Positions 1 to 6,121 of a stretch of 6,791 nt of DNA are shown here, piece by piece. The notes below the pieces were generated by a model. The model was given only the letters and a program-made list of their open reading frames with translations. It made no database searches and had not been told where the DNA came from. The stretch comes from Robiginitomaculum sp. Its GTDB lineage: Bacteria; Pseudomonadota; Alphaproteobacteria; Caulobacterales; Maricaulaceae. The stretch spans positions 1 through 6,791 of the forward strand of contig JALWUB010000177.1 of the NCBI GenBank assembly GCA_026993275.1, in the 5' to 3' direction. How positions within the stretch are numbered: position 1 is the stretch's first letter; every line of letters starts with the position of its first letter. The translations under genes and the position numbers were made by a program.

Positions 1-1106
1 TCGCTCACGCGCAGATGACCGCCGCGTGTTTCAAGCCAGCCCTCGTCCTGCAGGGCGCGCAGAATGCCGGGGTCCGGGGCAAAGCCGGTCTGGGTTTTCA
101 GGCGCGCAAGATCCACGCCCTCGCGCAGGCGCAGACCCATGGCCAGGCCCTCGGTGGCGATGGCTTCGCCCGAAAGCGCTTCGCATGCGGCCACGCCCCA
201 GCCGGTTCTGGCGACGGCATCGATATAATCCTGCGGCTTGCGCGCCGCCGTCAGGGCATGGCGCCGGCCGTCAAGCGCAGCGCGGCCATGGGCGCCGGGA
301 CCAACGCCGATCCAGTCCTGATTGCGCCAGTAGAGCAGGTTGTGGCGCGATTGCGCGGCAATGCTCCGGGCATGATTGGAGACCTCGTAAGACGGCAGGC
401 CGGCGGCCGCGCAGCGCTCTTGCGTCAGCGCAAACAGCGCCGCCGCGCGGTCTTCGTCCAGGGGCGTCAGCCGGCCCTTTTGCCGTTGCACGCCAAAGGC
501 GGTGCCCGGTTCGATGGTCAGCGCGTAAAACGAGTAATGCTCCAGCCCGAGCGCGAGGGCGGCATCGAGGCCGCGGCACCAGTCCTGCACGCCCTGCTCT
601 GGCAGACCATAGATGAAGTCGGCGCTGACACGCGCCCCGGTGCCGAGCGCAGCGGCCACGGCCTGACGCGCCTGGGCGGCGTCATGATCGCGGCCCAGAA
701 AGCGCAAGGCCGCATCATCGAGCGACTGCACGCCGATGGAAAAGCGGTTGATCCCGGCCGCGGCAAAATCGCGCGCCGCAGTTTCGTCCAGCGCATCGGG
801 ATTGGCCTCGATGGAAATTTCGCAATCCTGCGCCAGGCCAAACACCTGGTCTGCCGCCTCGATGACCTGTTGCACCTGTTGCGGCGTCATCAGCGATGGC
901 GTGCCGCCGCCAAGGGAGAGGCTGCCGAGCGGCCCCGGCGCCTGCACGCGCTGGCCATGGCCGCGCATGTCGGCAATGATGGCGGCCAGCAGGTCCGCAT
1001 GGTCGCCGCCGCGGTGGCGGACAATGTTGAAGTCGCAATAGGGGCACAGGCGGCGGCACCAGGGCCAGTGCAGATAGAGCCCGAAACCCGGCGTCACGGC
1101 GTTCAT
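1..1106 (-). CDS. hemW: HemW, radical-SAM heme chaperone (C-terminus cut by window edge)
   Basis: The frame is open from the ATG at 1106 to the window edge, giving 368 codons; E. coli HemW has about 378, so little is missing. Seen in the sequence: the radical-SAM cluster motif CRRLCPYC (Cys17, Cys21, Cys24), GGGTPS at 66-71, [37 protein letters not shown], the HNLLYW motif at 255-260, and GVGPGAHG shortly after. HNxxYW is the signature that separates HemW from the true coproporphyrinogen dehydrogenase HemN. Known for the family: a cytoplasmic 4Fe-4S/SAM protein that binds heme and delivers it to respiratory enzymes; it is often misannotated as coproporphyrinogen III oxidase. The ATG overlaps the rdgB stop as ATGA, and no strong ribosome binding site is visible, so translation is probably coupled to rdgB. 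No frameshift was seen on full translation. Confidence 0.95.
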   Translation of the reverse strand, partial: MNAVTPGFGLYLHWPWCRRLCPYCDFNIVRHRGGDHADLLAAIIADMRGHGQRVQAPGPLGSLSLGGGTPSLMTPQQVQQVIEAADQVFGLAQDCEISIEANPDALDETAARDFAAAGINRFSIGVQSLDDAALRFLGRDHDAAQARQAVAAALGTGARVSADFIYGLPEQGVQDWCRGLDAALALGLEHYSFYALTIEPGTAFGVQRQKGRLTPLDEDRAAALFALTQERCAAAGLPSYEVSNHARSIAAQSRHNLLYWRNQDWIGVGPGAHGRAALDGRRHALTAARKPQDYIDAVARTGWGVAACEALSGEAIATEGLAMGLRLREGVDLARLKTQTGFAPDPGILRALQDEGWLETRGGHLRVS

Positions 1107-1711
1107 GAAAACGGCTTGGCGGCGAGCAGACGCGCAAAGGCGCGGGCGCGATGGCTGATGGCATGTTTGCGCTCCGGCTCCATCTCGCCAAAGGTCTGAT
1201 CGTGGCCATTGGGCAGGAACACCGGATCATAGCCAAAGCCCAGACTGCCCCGCGGCGGCCACACCAGCACGCCCTCGACCCGGCCCTCGAAATGCAGCGT
1301 CTTGCGCCCGGGCCGGGCCAGCGCCAGCGCACAGACAAAGGCGGCGCGGCGGTCCCCGGCCTTGCCGCGCGGGCTGTCCTGCAGGGCCTGTTCGACCCTT
1401 TGCATGGCCTTGGCAAAGTCGCGCTCCGGCCCGGCCCAGCGGGCCGAGTAAATCCCCGGCGCGCCATCCAGGGCCTCGACCACGAGGCCCGAATCGTCGG
1501 CCAGCGCCCACAGCCCGGACGCCGCCGCGCAGTGCTCTGCCTTTTGCGCGGCGTTTTGCGCAAAGCTCGTGCCGGTTTCCTCCGGCTCGTCAATGCCCAG
1601 CGCCGCGGCGCTGTGCACCGTGCCCACCCAGGGCGCCAGCAGGGCCGCGATTTCCGCAACCTTGCCGTCATTGTGGCTGGCAATGACCAATTCCGGAACT
1701 GAAGTGTTCAT
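1103..1711 (-). CDS. rdgB: RdgB/HAM1-family XTP/dITP diphosphatase
   Basis: This 202-residue protein matches the usual family length of about 200. It hydrolyses non-canonical purine triphosphates (dITP, XTP, ITP) to the monophosphate and pyrophosphate, keeping deaminated bases out of DNA and RNA in the cytoplasm. Seen motifs, in order: [10 protein letters not shown] at 12-21 (phosphate-binding SxNxxK), [15 protein letters not shown] at 44-58, the catalytic ADDSGL at 71-76, GIYSARWAG at 86-94, GFGYDPVF at 158-165, and the base-recognition SHR at 186-188. The ATG at 1711 is preceded by AAGG (1722-1719) seven bases upstream, which supports this start. It is first in a two-gene operon with hemW and overlaps it by four bases. 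Many alphaproteobacteria have rph upstream of rdgB; here the upstream neighbour is a divergent DUF2975 gene. No catalytic motif is missing. Confidence 0.96.
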   Translation of the reverse strand: MNTSVPELVIASHNDGKVAEIAALLAPWVGTVHSAAALGIDEPEETGTSFAQNAAQKAEHCAAASGLWALADDSGLVVEALDGAPGIYSARWAGPERDFAKAMQRVEQALQDSPRGKAGDRRAAFVCALALARPGRKTLHFEGRVEGVLVWPPRGSLGFGYDPVFLPNGHDQTFGEMEPERKHAISHRARAFARLLAAKPFS

Positions 1712-1752
1712 GGACGCACCTTACCGCCATCGCCGGGCCATGGGCACAGACT

Positions 1753-1782
1753 TTGACAGCCTTTTGCCTTGATCGCTATTCG
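1753..1782 (+). promoter_or_regulatory. Candidate promoter of the DUF2975-xre operon
   Basis: A perfect TTGACA (1753-1758) lies 18 bases before TATTCG (1777-1782). The -35 is consensus; the -10 is weak (TAT then mismatches) and lies inside the left arm of the palindrome, as expected for a repressible promoter. Transcription would start near 1789, leaving a leader of about 78 bases before the chosen ATG at 1867. The same TTG could formally begin the longer reading frame, but its use as a -35 element fits better. Confidence 0.45.
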
Positions 1783-1800
1783 ATAGAGGTTTATCGAATA
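1777..1800. promoter_or_regulatory. Perfect 9+9 palindrome, likely operator between divergent operons
   Basis: TATTCGATA (1777-1785) and TATCGAATA (1792-1800) are exact reverse complements separated by six bases (GAGGTT). The arms are A/T-rich compared with the surrounding GC-rich DNA, and each provides the presumed -10 hexamer of one divergent promoter. The shape suits a dimeric helix-turn-helix regulator; the XRE protein encoded by the rightward operon is the obvious but unproven candidate. It is unlikely to be a terminator, since the stem is A/T-rich and no T-run follows. Confidence 0.6.
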
Positions 1801-1824
1801 TCAGTGAGAGCCCTGGCTTGGCAA
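1795..1824 (-). promoter_or_regulatory. Candidate promoter of rdgB-hemW
   Basis: On the minus strand a TTGCCA hexamer (1824-1819) lies 18 bases before TATTCG (1800-1795), which is the right arm of the palindrome. The -35 is good (5 of 6 to TTGACA) but the -10 matches TATAAT at only three positions. The leader to the rdgB ATG would be about 80 bases. This is inferred from sequence only. Confidence 0.3.
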
Positions 1825-1866
1825 TCCGGGCTTGCGGCAAAACAGCAAATGGGTGCATGGTTTGGC

Positions 1867-2397
1867 ATGAAGACACTGGGGCGCAAATCCTTTGCCAGCT
1901 TTCTCGGTGCGGCGCTTGACGTGGCGCGCTGGGTGTTGCTGGCGCTCCTGGGCTTGATGCTGCTGGTGGTGGTGCCGGCCTATATCCTGGATGCGTTTGT
2001 CGATCTGAGCTGGGTGGCGCCGCCTCCGCCGGGTGTGGTGTTGTGGCCCTCCCTGGCGCTTTTCATCATCAGCCTGCTGGCCGCCCTGGTGGTGGTGACG
2101 CGCCTGCGGCGCATTTTCGCCACCCTGACCCTGGGTGATCCGTTCGTGCCGCAAAACGCCGCCAATCTGCGCGTTATCTGGATGACGTTGGCGGCCTATG
2201 AACTGGTGCGCATCATCATTTCTTCGGGCTCGATGCTGTCGTTCAACATGGCCGGGGCTGCGCAGCAGGACAGCAGCCTGCACTTTACCCTGCACATCAA
2301 TGGCGGCCTGTGGCTGGCGGTGGCGGCGCTGATCGTGCTCGCCGAGGTGTTTCGCGAGGGCGCCCGGCTTCGCGACGAACAGAAGTTGACAATCTGA
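1867..2397 (+). CDS. DUF2975-family four-helix membrane protein
   Basis: From the ATG at 1867 the protein has 176 residues with four hydrophobic segments, at about 19-41, 57-78, 103-120 and 148-162. Between the second and third lies the DUF2975 hallmark LGDPFVPQNAANLRVI (89-104), and the C-terminus is LAEVFREGARLRDEQKLTI (158-176), typical of the family. Function is unknown. Related proteins are commonly encoded beside a tiny XRE-type regulator (as in B. subtilis YoaS/YozG), and the same arrangement is present here, so a role in signalling to or tethering that regulator is an inference. The start is uncertain: the frame is open back to a TTG at 1753, with in-frame GTG at 1804 and ATG at 1849. 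None has a strong ribosome binding site. ATG 1867 was chosen because it leaves the short N-terminus before helix 1 that is usual in the family. Confidence 0.85.
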   Translation: MKTLGRKSFASFLGAALDVARWVLLALLGLMLLVVVPAYILDAFVDLSWVAPPPPGVVLWPSLALFIISLLAALVVVTRLRRIFATLTLGDPFVPQNAANLRVIWMTLAAYELVRIIISSGSMLSFNMAGAAQQDSSLHFTLHINGGLWLAVAALIVLAEVFREGARLRDEQKLTI

Positions 2398-2639
2398 TGA
2401 GCATCAGGGTGACACTGGACAGGGTCTTGCTGGAGCGGCGCATGTCGCTGACGGAATTGTGCGACCGGGTCGGCGTGACCATGGCCAATCTCTCCATCCT
2501 GAAAACCGGCAAGGCCCGGGCGGTGCGCTTTTCCACCCTCAATGCCCTGTGCCGCGAACTGCAATGCCAGCCCGGCGACATCCTTGCCTATGAAGAGGAT
2601 GCGGACGAAAACACAGCCCCCGCCAAGGCAGCGCAATAG
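2397..2639 (+). CDS. Small XRE/Cro-type helix-turn-helix regulator (YozG-like)
   Basis: This 80-residue protein is almost entirely one Cro/C1-type DNA-binding domain of the HTH_26 kind. After an N-terminal helix (VTLDRVLLERR, 5-15) comes the helix-turn-helix: MSLTELCDRVGV (16-27), then the recognition helix TMANLSILKTGK (28-39). It continues with RFSTLNALCRELQCQPGDIL (44-63), the usual closing helix and PGD/E turn. The last 16 residues are acidic, then Ala/Lys-rich and probably disordered. The ATG overlaps the DUF2975 stop by one base (TGATG) and has no clear ribosome binding site, so it is probably made by translational coupling with its membrane partner. It may repress its own operon through the palindrome at 1777-1800; this is inferred. 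There is no separate ligand-binding domain, so any signal would have to come from the membrane protein. Confidence 0.9.
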   Translation: MSIRVTLDRVLLERRMSLTELCDRVGVTMANLSILKTGKARAVRFSTLNALCRELQCQPGDILAYEEDADENTAPAKAAQ

Positions 2640-2655
2640 GGCGCCAGGCACAGCA

Positions 2656-2675
2656 CAGGGCCCATGCCGGCCCTG
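2656..2675 (+). terminator. GC-rich hairpin after xre, possible terminator
   Basis: CAGGGCC (2656-2662) pairs perfectly with GGCCCTG (2669-2675) around a six-base loop, starting 17 bases after the xre stop codon. No T-run follows, so it is not a textbook intrinsic terminator. It may act in 3' end protection or in combination with Rho. Confidence 0.35.
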
Positions 2676-2679
2676 ATCC

Positions 2680-2808
2680 TAGAGCGCTCCACGTTTCGAT
2701 AGAATCAAGACCGCACTCTATCCTGTTGTTTTGTCGCAATTCTTATCCGAAAACCGGTTCCCCTCCCGGATCGGGGTCCGGGACAGGCTTTTTCAGGAAA
2801 GTGCTCTA
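2680..2808. repeat. Rhizobial RIME-like intergenic palindromic repeat
   Basis: The ends are imperfect inverted repeats: TAGAGCGCT at 2680-2688 and AGTGCTCTA at 2800-2808 (one mismatch in nine). Inside are GATAGAATC, CTCTATCCTGTTGTTTTG and TCCGAAAACCGGTTCC, which resemble the short palindromic elements scattered between genes in Rhizobiales, recognised here from memory. Such elements are non-autonomous and carry no gene. This copy contains an additional GC palindrome at 2764-2783 that looks inserted into the usual pattern. The repeat is the best taxonomic clue in the window. Confidence 0.7.
2764..2793 (+). terminator. Nested GC palindrome plus T-run, possible terminator
   Basis: TCCCGGA (2764-2770) pairs exactly with TCCGGGA (2777-2783) around TCGGGG. 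A run of five T (2789-2793) begins six bases after the stem. It could end plus-strand transcription from the xre operon. The TCCCGGATC...GTCCGGGACAGG pattern also resembles a widespread alphaproteobacterial repeat, so termination may be incidental. Confidence 0.35.
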
Positions 2809-2947
2809 ATTGGGTTCAGATCCATATTCTCCCCTCCCTTTTGGACCATTGAATCGCAAGCCAGCCGAAATGGGGCACCCTGAGCGTTCACCACCCCTGG
2901 CCCGGTGAATGAGTCTACGCCCCAGGAAGCAATGCTCTGCCTGTTTA

Positions 2948-2992
2948 TTCACTTCACTTTTTCCTGTTTCGAAAGGAAAAAGGTGAAGTGAA
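2948..2992. repeat. Long hairpin spanning the cusA stop codon
   Basis: TTCACTTCAC plus TTTTTCCT (2948-2965) is the reverse complement of 2974-2992, apart from one extra base in the right arm (a one-base bulge at 2982 or 2983). This gives 18 base pairs around the loop GTTTCGAA (2966-2973). The cusA stop (2956-2954) is inside the left arm, so the last dozen codons of cusA are made of this palindrome. It lacks a terminal T-run on either strand. It may act as an unusual bidirectional 3' end structure between convergent operons. Confidence 0.6.
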
Positions 2993-5900
2993 CAAGCGAG
3001 CTTGCCGCAGCCCCAGGCGTTTCCAGATCAGGAAGACTGCGGGGATGACGAGAAGCGTCAGCACCGTGGCGCTGGCCATGCCGCCGACCATGGGCGCGGC
3101 AATGCGGCGCATCACCTCCGAGCCGGTGCCCGTGCCCAGCATGATCGGCAGCAGCCCGGCAATGACCACGCTGACCGTCATCATGATCGGGCGCACCCGC
3201 ATCAGCGCGCCGTGGATGATGGCCTGGCGCACATCGTCGAGGCTGAGCGGCCGCCCCTCTGCCTCGGCCCTGGCCTTTTGCTCTTGCAGGGCCTGCTCCA
3301 GATAGACGATCATCAGCACGCCGATCTCGGTGGACACCCCGGCAAGCGCGATGAAGCCGACGCCGACGGCGACCGACATGTTGAAGCCGAGCCAGTCCAT
3401 CAGCCACAGGCCGCCGACAAGCGCCAGCGGCAAGGTGCCCATGATGATCAGCACCGGTGTGAGACGGCGGAAGTTGAGGAACAGCAGGAGCAGGATGATC
3501 ACCAGAGTGACCGGCACCACAACGCTCAGCCGCGCCTTGGCCCGCTCCATGTATTCATATTGCCCGGACCAGCCGATGGAATAGCCGGGCGGCAGCAAGA
3601 CGCCCTTTTCCACCGCCTTTTGCGCATCGGCCACATAGGAGCCGATATCGCGCCCGGCAATGTCCACATAAATCCAGCCATTGAGGCGCGCATTTTCACT
3701 GCGGATGACGCCGGGGCCGCCGGAAATGCCAATGTCGGCAAGGCGCGAAAGCGGGATTTGCGCCCCGGAAGGGGTCACCACCGGCAGGGATTTGAGCCTG
3801 GCCAGGCTGTCGCGATAGGCGCGCGGGTAACGCAAGTTGACCGGATAGCGCTCCAGCCCCTCGACGCTCGACGTGATGGTCATGCCGCCAATGGCGGTGC
3901 GCACCACGTCCTGCACGTCGGCGATGTTGAGGCCAAAGCGGGCCGCTTCCTCGCGCCTGATCTTGACGTCGATAAAGCGTCCGCCGGTGACCCGCTCGGC
4001 ATAGACCGAGGCGGTGCCGGGCACGGTCTTGATGACCTTTTCAATGTCCTCGCCGATCTGGCCGATGACCTTGAGATCCGGCCCGGCGACCTTGATGCCC
4101 ACGGGGGTCTTGATGCCGGTGGCGAGCATGTCGATACGGTTCTTGATCGGCATGATCCAGACATTGGTCAGGCTTGGCACCTGAACGATGCGGTCAAGCT
4201 CGGCCTTCAGCTTTGCCGTGGTCATCCCCTTGCGCCATTCGGATTTGGGTTTCAGGCGGATGGTGGTCTCGACCATGGTCAAAGGCGCCGGGTCGGTGGC
4301 AGTGTCGGCGCGCCCGGCCTTGGCATAGGTCGAAAGCACCTCCGGCACGGTCCTGATCAGCTTGTTGGTCTGCTGGATGATCTGCGCCATCTTGCCCGCC
4401 GACACTGCCGGAAAGGCGCTGGGCATATAGAGCAGATCGCCCTCGTCCAGATCCGGCATGAACTCGCTGCCCATGCGGCTGAGCGGCACGGCGGCGCTGG
4501 CCATGACCAGCCCGGCAGCAACAATCATCATCACCGGGTGCTTGAGCACCGCATTGATGAAGGGACGGTAGCCGGCAATGAGCAGGGCGTTGATGGGGTT
4601 CTTGTGCTCCGGCAAGACCTTGCCTCTGATGAAATAGCCCATCAGCACCGGCACCAGGGTCACCGAAATGCCTGCCGCTGCCGCCATGGCGTAGGACTTG
4701 GTGAAGGCGAGCGGGTGGAACAGTCGCCCTTCCTGCGCTTCCAGCGCAAAGATCGGCACAAAGCTGAAGGTGATGATGAGCAGCGAGAAAAAGAGGGCCG
4801 GGCCCACCTCCACCGCCGCCTCGCTGACAATGCGCCAGCGGTTCTCATTGGTCAAAGGCTCGCGCTCGATATGCTTGTGCATGTTCTCGATCATGACGAT
4901 GGCCGCATCGACCATGGCGCCAATGGCGATGGCAATGCCGCCCAGCGACATGATGTTGGCATTGATGCCCTGCACATGCATGACGATGAAGGCGGCGAGC
5001 ACCCCCAGGGGCAGGCTGAGCACGATCACCAGGGCCGAGCGCAGGTGAAACAGGAAGATGGCGCACACCAGGATGACGACGATGAACTCTTCGGTGAGCT
5101 TTTCGCGCAAGGTGTCCACGGCGCGCTCGATCAAGGAGGAGCGGTCATAGGTGGTCACCACTTCGACGCCCTTGGGCAGGCTCTTTTTCAAGCTCTTGAG
5201 CTTTTCCTTGACCAGTTCGATGGTGCGCAGGGCGTTTTCGCCATAGCGCATGATGATGACACCGCCGACGGCCTCGCCCTCGCCATTGAGCTCGCCAATG
5301 CCGCGGCGCAATTCCGGCCCCAGGCGCACCTCGGCCACATCGCGCAGCAGGACCGGGGTGCCATCCTTGGTGACTTTGAGCGGGATTTGCCGCAAGTCCT
5401 CTTCCGATTTGATATAGCCGGTGGCGCGCACCATGTATTCGGCCTCGGCCATTTCGATGACCCGCCCGCCGGTTTCCTGATTGCCGCGCTCGATGGCCTT
5501 GCGCACCGCTGAGAGCGGGATGTCATAGCTGCGCAATTTGTCCGGGTCGGCGACCACCTGGTATTGCTTGACCATGCCGCCGATACTGGCGACCTCGGAC
5601 ACGCCGGGCACGGTTTGCAGCTCGTATTTCAGGAACCAGTCCTGAATCGAGCGCAATTGCGCAATATCGTGCTGGCCCGTGCGGTCGATGAGCGCATATT
5701 GATAGACCCAGCCCACCCCGGTAGCGTCCGGCCCCAGGGCCGGCTTGGCGCTGGGCGGCAGGGTAGGGGCCACCTGCGAGAGATATTCCAGCACCCGTGA
5801 GCGGGCCCAGTAGAGGTCGGTGCCATCCTTGAAGATGATATAGACGAAACTGTCGTTGAAGAAGGAATAGCCACGCACATTGACCGCGCCCGGCACTGCC

Positions 5901-6121
5901 AGCATGGCCGTGGTCAGCGGATAGGTGACCTGGTCCTCGACCACTTGCGGCGCCTGGCCGGGATAAGAGGTCTTGATGATGACCTGCACGTCGGAGAGGT
6001 CCGGAATGGCATCCAGCGGTGTTTGCTTGAGGGTGTAGGCGCCATAGGCGGCGAGCAGCAGCGCCAGCATGATGACCAGAAAGCGGTTGGCGATGGACCA
6101 GCGAATCAGGGCGGCAATCAT
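2954..6121 (-). CDS. cusA: CusA-like heavy-metal RND pump for Cu(I)/Ag(I)
   Basis: This 1055-residue protein is full length for the family (E. coli CusA 1047) and is the inner-membrane pump of a tripartite Cu(I)/Ag(I) exporter. It has the twelve-helix RND plan: TM1 at about 12-30, TM2-6 within 344-496, TM7 at about 530-547, and TM8-12 within 867-1034, with two large periplasmic loops. The TM4 signature GAMVDAAIVMIEN (401-413), with D405 and E412, is the monovalent-metal (CusA) type, not the CzcA type. The three-methionine metal site is present as M566, M616 and M665, matching E. coli M573/M623/M672, with E618 nearby. The transmembrane methionine pairs M391-M1004, M403-M479 and M410-M494 are also kept, as is E932 (E. 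coli E939). Oddly, I979 replaces the TM11 lysine (K984). The ATG at 6121 has GGAGG at 6133-6129, seven bases upstream, and overlaps the cusB stop by four bases. The last twelve residues lie in a hairpin. Confidence 0.96.
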   Translation of the reverse strand: MIAALIRWSIANRFLVIMLALLLAAYGAYTLKQTPLDAIPDLSDVQVIIKTSYPGQAPQVVEDQVTYPLTTAMLAVPGAVNVRGYSFFNDSFVYIIFKDGTDLYWARSRVLEYLSQVAPTLPPSAKPALGPDATGVGWVYQYALIDRTGQHDIAQLRSIQDWFLKYELQTVPGVSEVASIGGMVKQYQVVADPDKLRSYDIPLSAVRKAIERGNQETGGRVIEMAEAEYMVRATGYIKSEEDLRQIPLKVTKDGTPVLLRDVAEVRLGPELRRGIGELNGEGEAVGGVIIMRYGENALRTIELVKEKLKSLKKSLPKGVEVVTTYDRSSLIERAVDTLREKLTEEFIVVILVCAIFLFHLRSALVIVLSLPLGVLAAFIVMHVQGINANIMSLGGIAIAIGAMVDAAIVMIENMHKHIEREPLTNENRWRIVSEAAVEVGPALFFSLLIITFSFVPIFALEAQEGRLFHPLAFTKSYAMAAAAGISVTLVPVLMGYFIRGKVLPEHKNPINALLIAGYRPFINAVLKHPVMMIVAAGLVMASAAVPLSRMGSEFMPDLDEGDLLYMPSAFPAVSAGKMAQIIQQTNKLIRTVPEVLSTYAKAGRADTATDPAPLTMVETTIRLKPKSEWRKGMTTAKLKAELDRIVQVPSLTNVWIMPIKNRIDMLATGIKTPVGIKVAGPDLKVIGQIGEDIEKVIKTVPGTASVYAERVTGGRFIDVKIRREEAARFGLNIADVQDVVRTAIGGMTITSSVEGLERYPVNLRYPRAYRDSLARLKSLPVVTPSGAQIPLSRLADIGISGGPGVIRSENARLNGWIYVDIAGRDIGSYVADAQKAVEKGVLLPPGYSIGWSGQYEYMERAKARLSVVVPVTLVIILLLLFLNFRRLTPVLIIMGTLPLALVGGLWLMDWLGFNMSVAVGVGFIALAGVSTEIGVLMIVYLEQALQEQKARAEAEGRPLSLDDVRQAIIHGALMRVRPIMMTVSVVIAGLLPIMLGTGTGSEVMRRIAAPMVGGMASATVLTLLVIPAVFLIWKRLGLRQARLFTSPFSFRNRKK

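Larger units (their letters stand above)
2640..2953. other. Gene-free gap between convergent xre and cusA
   Basis: No credible coding frame is seen on either strand in these 314 bases. The content is a GC hairpin (2656-2675), a rhizobial-type palindromic repeat (about 2680-2808) with a nested GC palindrome, and an unassigned stretch of about 140 bases (2809-2947). The last contains only a weak 6-bp inverted repeat, TTCACC/GGTGAA (2887-2892 / 2904-2909). No tRNA or recognised small RNA was found. Confidence 0.6.

Noticed and set aside
15..1199. A 394-codon open frame on the plus strand opposite hemW and the end of rdgB
   Set aside because: Its composition is Arg/Ala/Gly-rich and low in information, with no recognisable motif, while the minus strand carries every HemW signature.
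1777..1800. Palindrome as an intrinsic terminator for rdgB or an upstream gene
   Set aside because: The stem is A/T-rich with no T-run, and it lies upstream of both divergent genes.
1753..1866. N-terminal extension of the DUF2975 protein from the TTG at 1753
   Set aside because: It would start on the presumed -35 hexamer and read through the palindrome. The added 38 residues have no family resemblance and there is no ribosome binding site.
2539..2739. Small minus-strand frame of 66 codons across the xre end and gap
   Set aside because: It overlaps the xre gene and the repeat, has no ribosome binding site, and its composition matches a shadow frame.
2640..2953. CRISPR array, tRNA or small RNA in the gap
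   Set aside because: There are no regularly spaced direct repeats, no cloverleaf pattern, and no promoter-terminator pair that could be defended.
3002..5512. An 836-codon open frame on the plus strand opposite cusA
   Set aside because: It is antisense to a clear RND pump. Its translation is rich in His, Asp, Gly and Gln with no domain, and long antisense frames are expected in GC-rich genes with strong codon bias.
2954..6121. Divalent-metal (CzcA-type) or multidrug (AcrB-type) RND pump
   Set aside because: The TM4 signature and the full set of M566/M616/M665 plus transmembrane methionine pairs fit Cu(I)/Ag(I) pumps. CzcA-type pumps carry a different TM4 pattern and AcrB-type pumps lack the methionine path.
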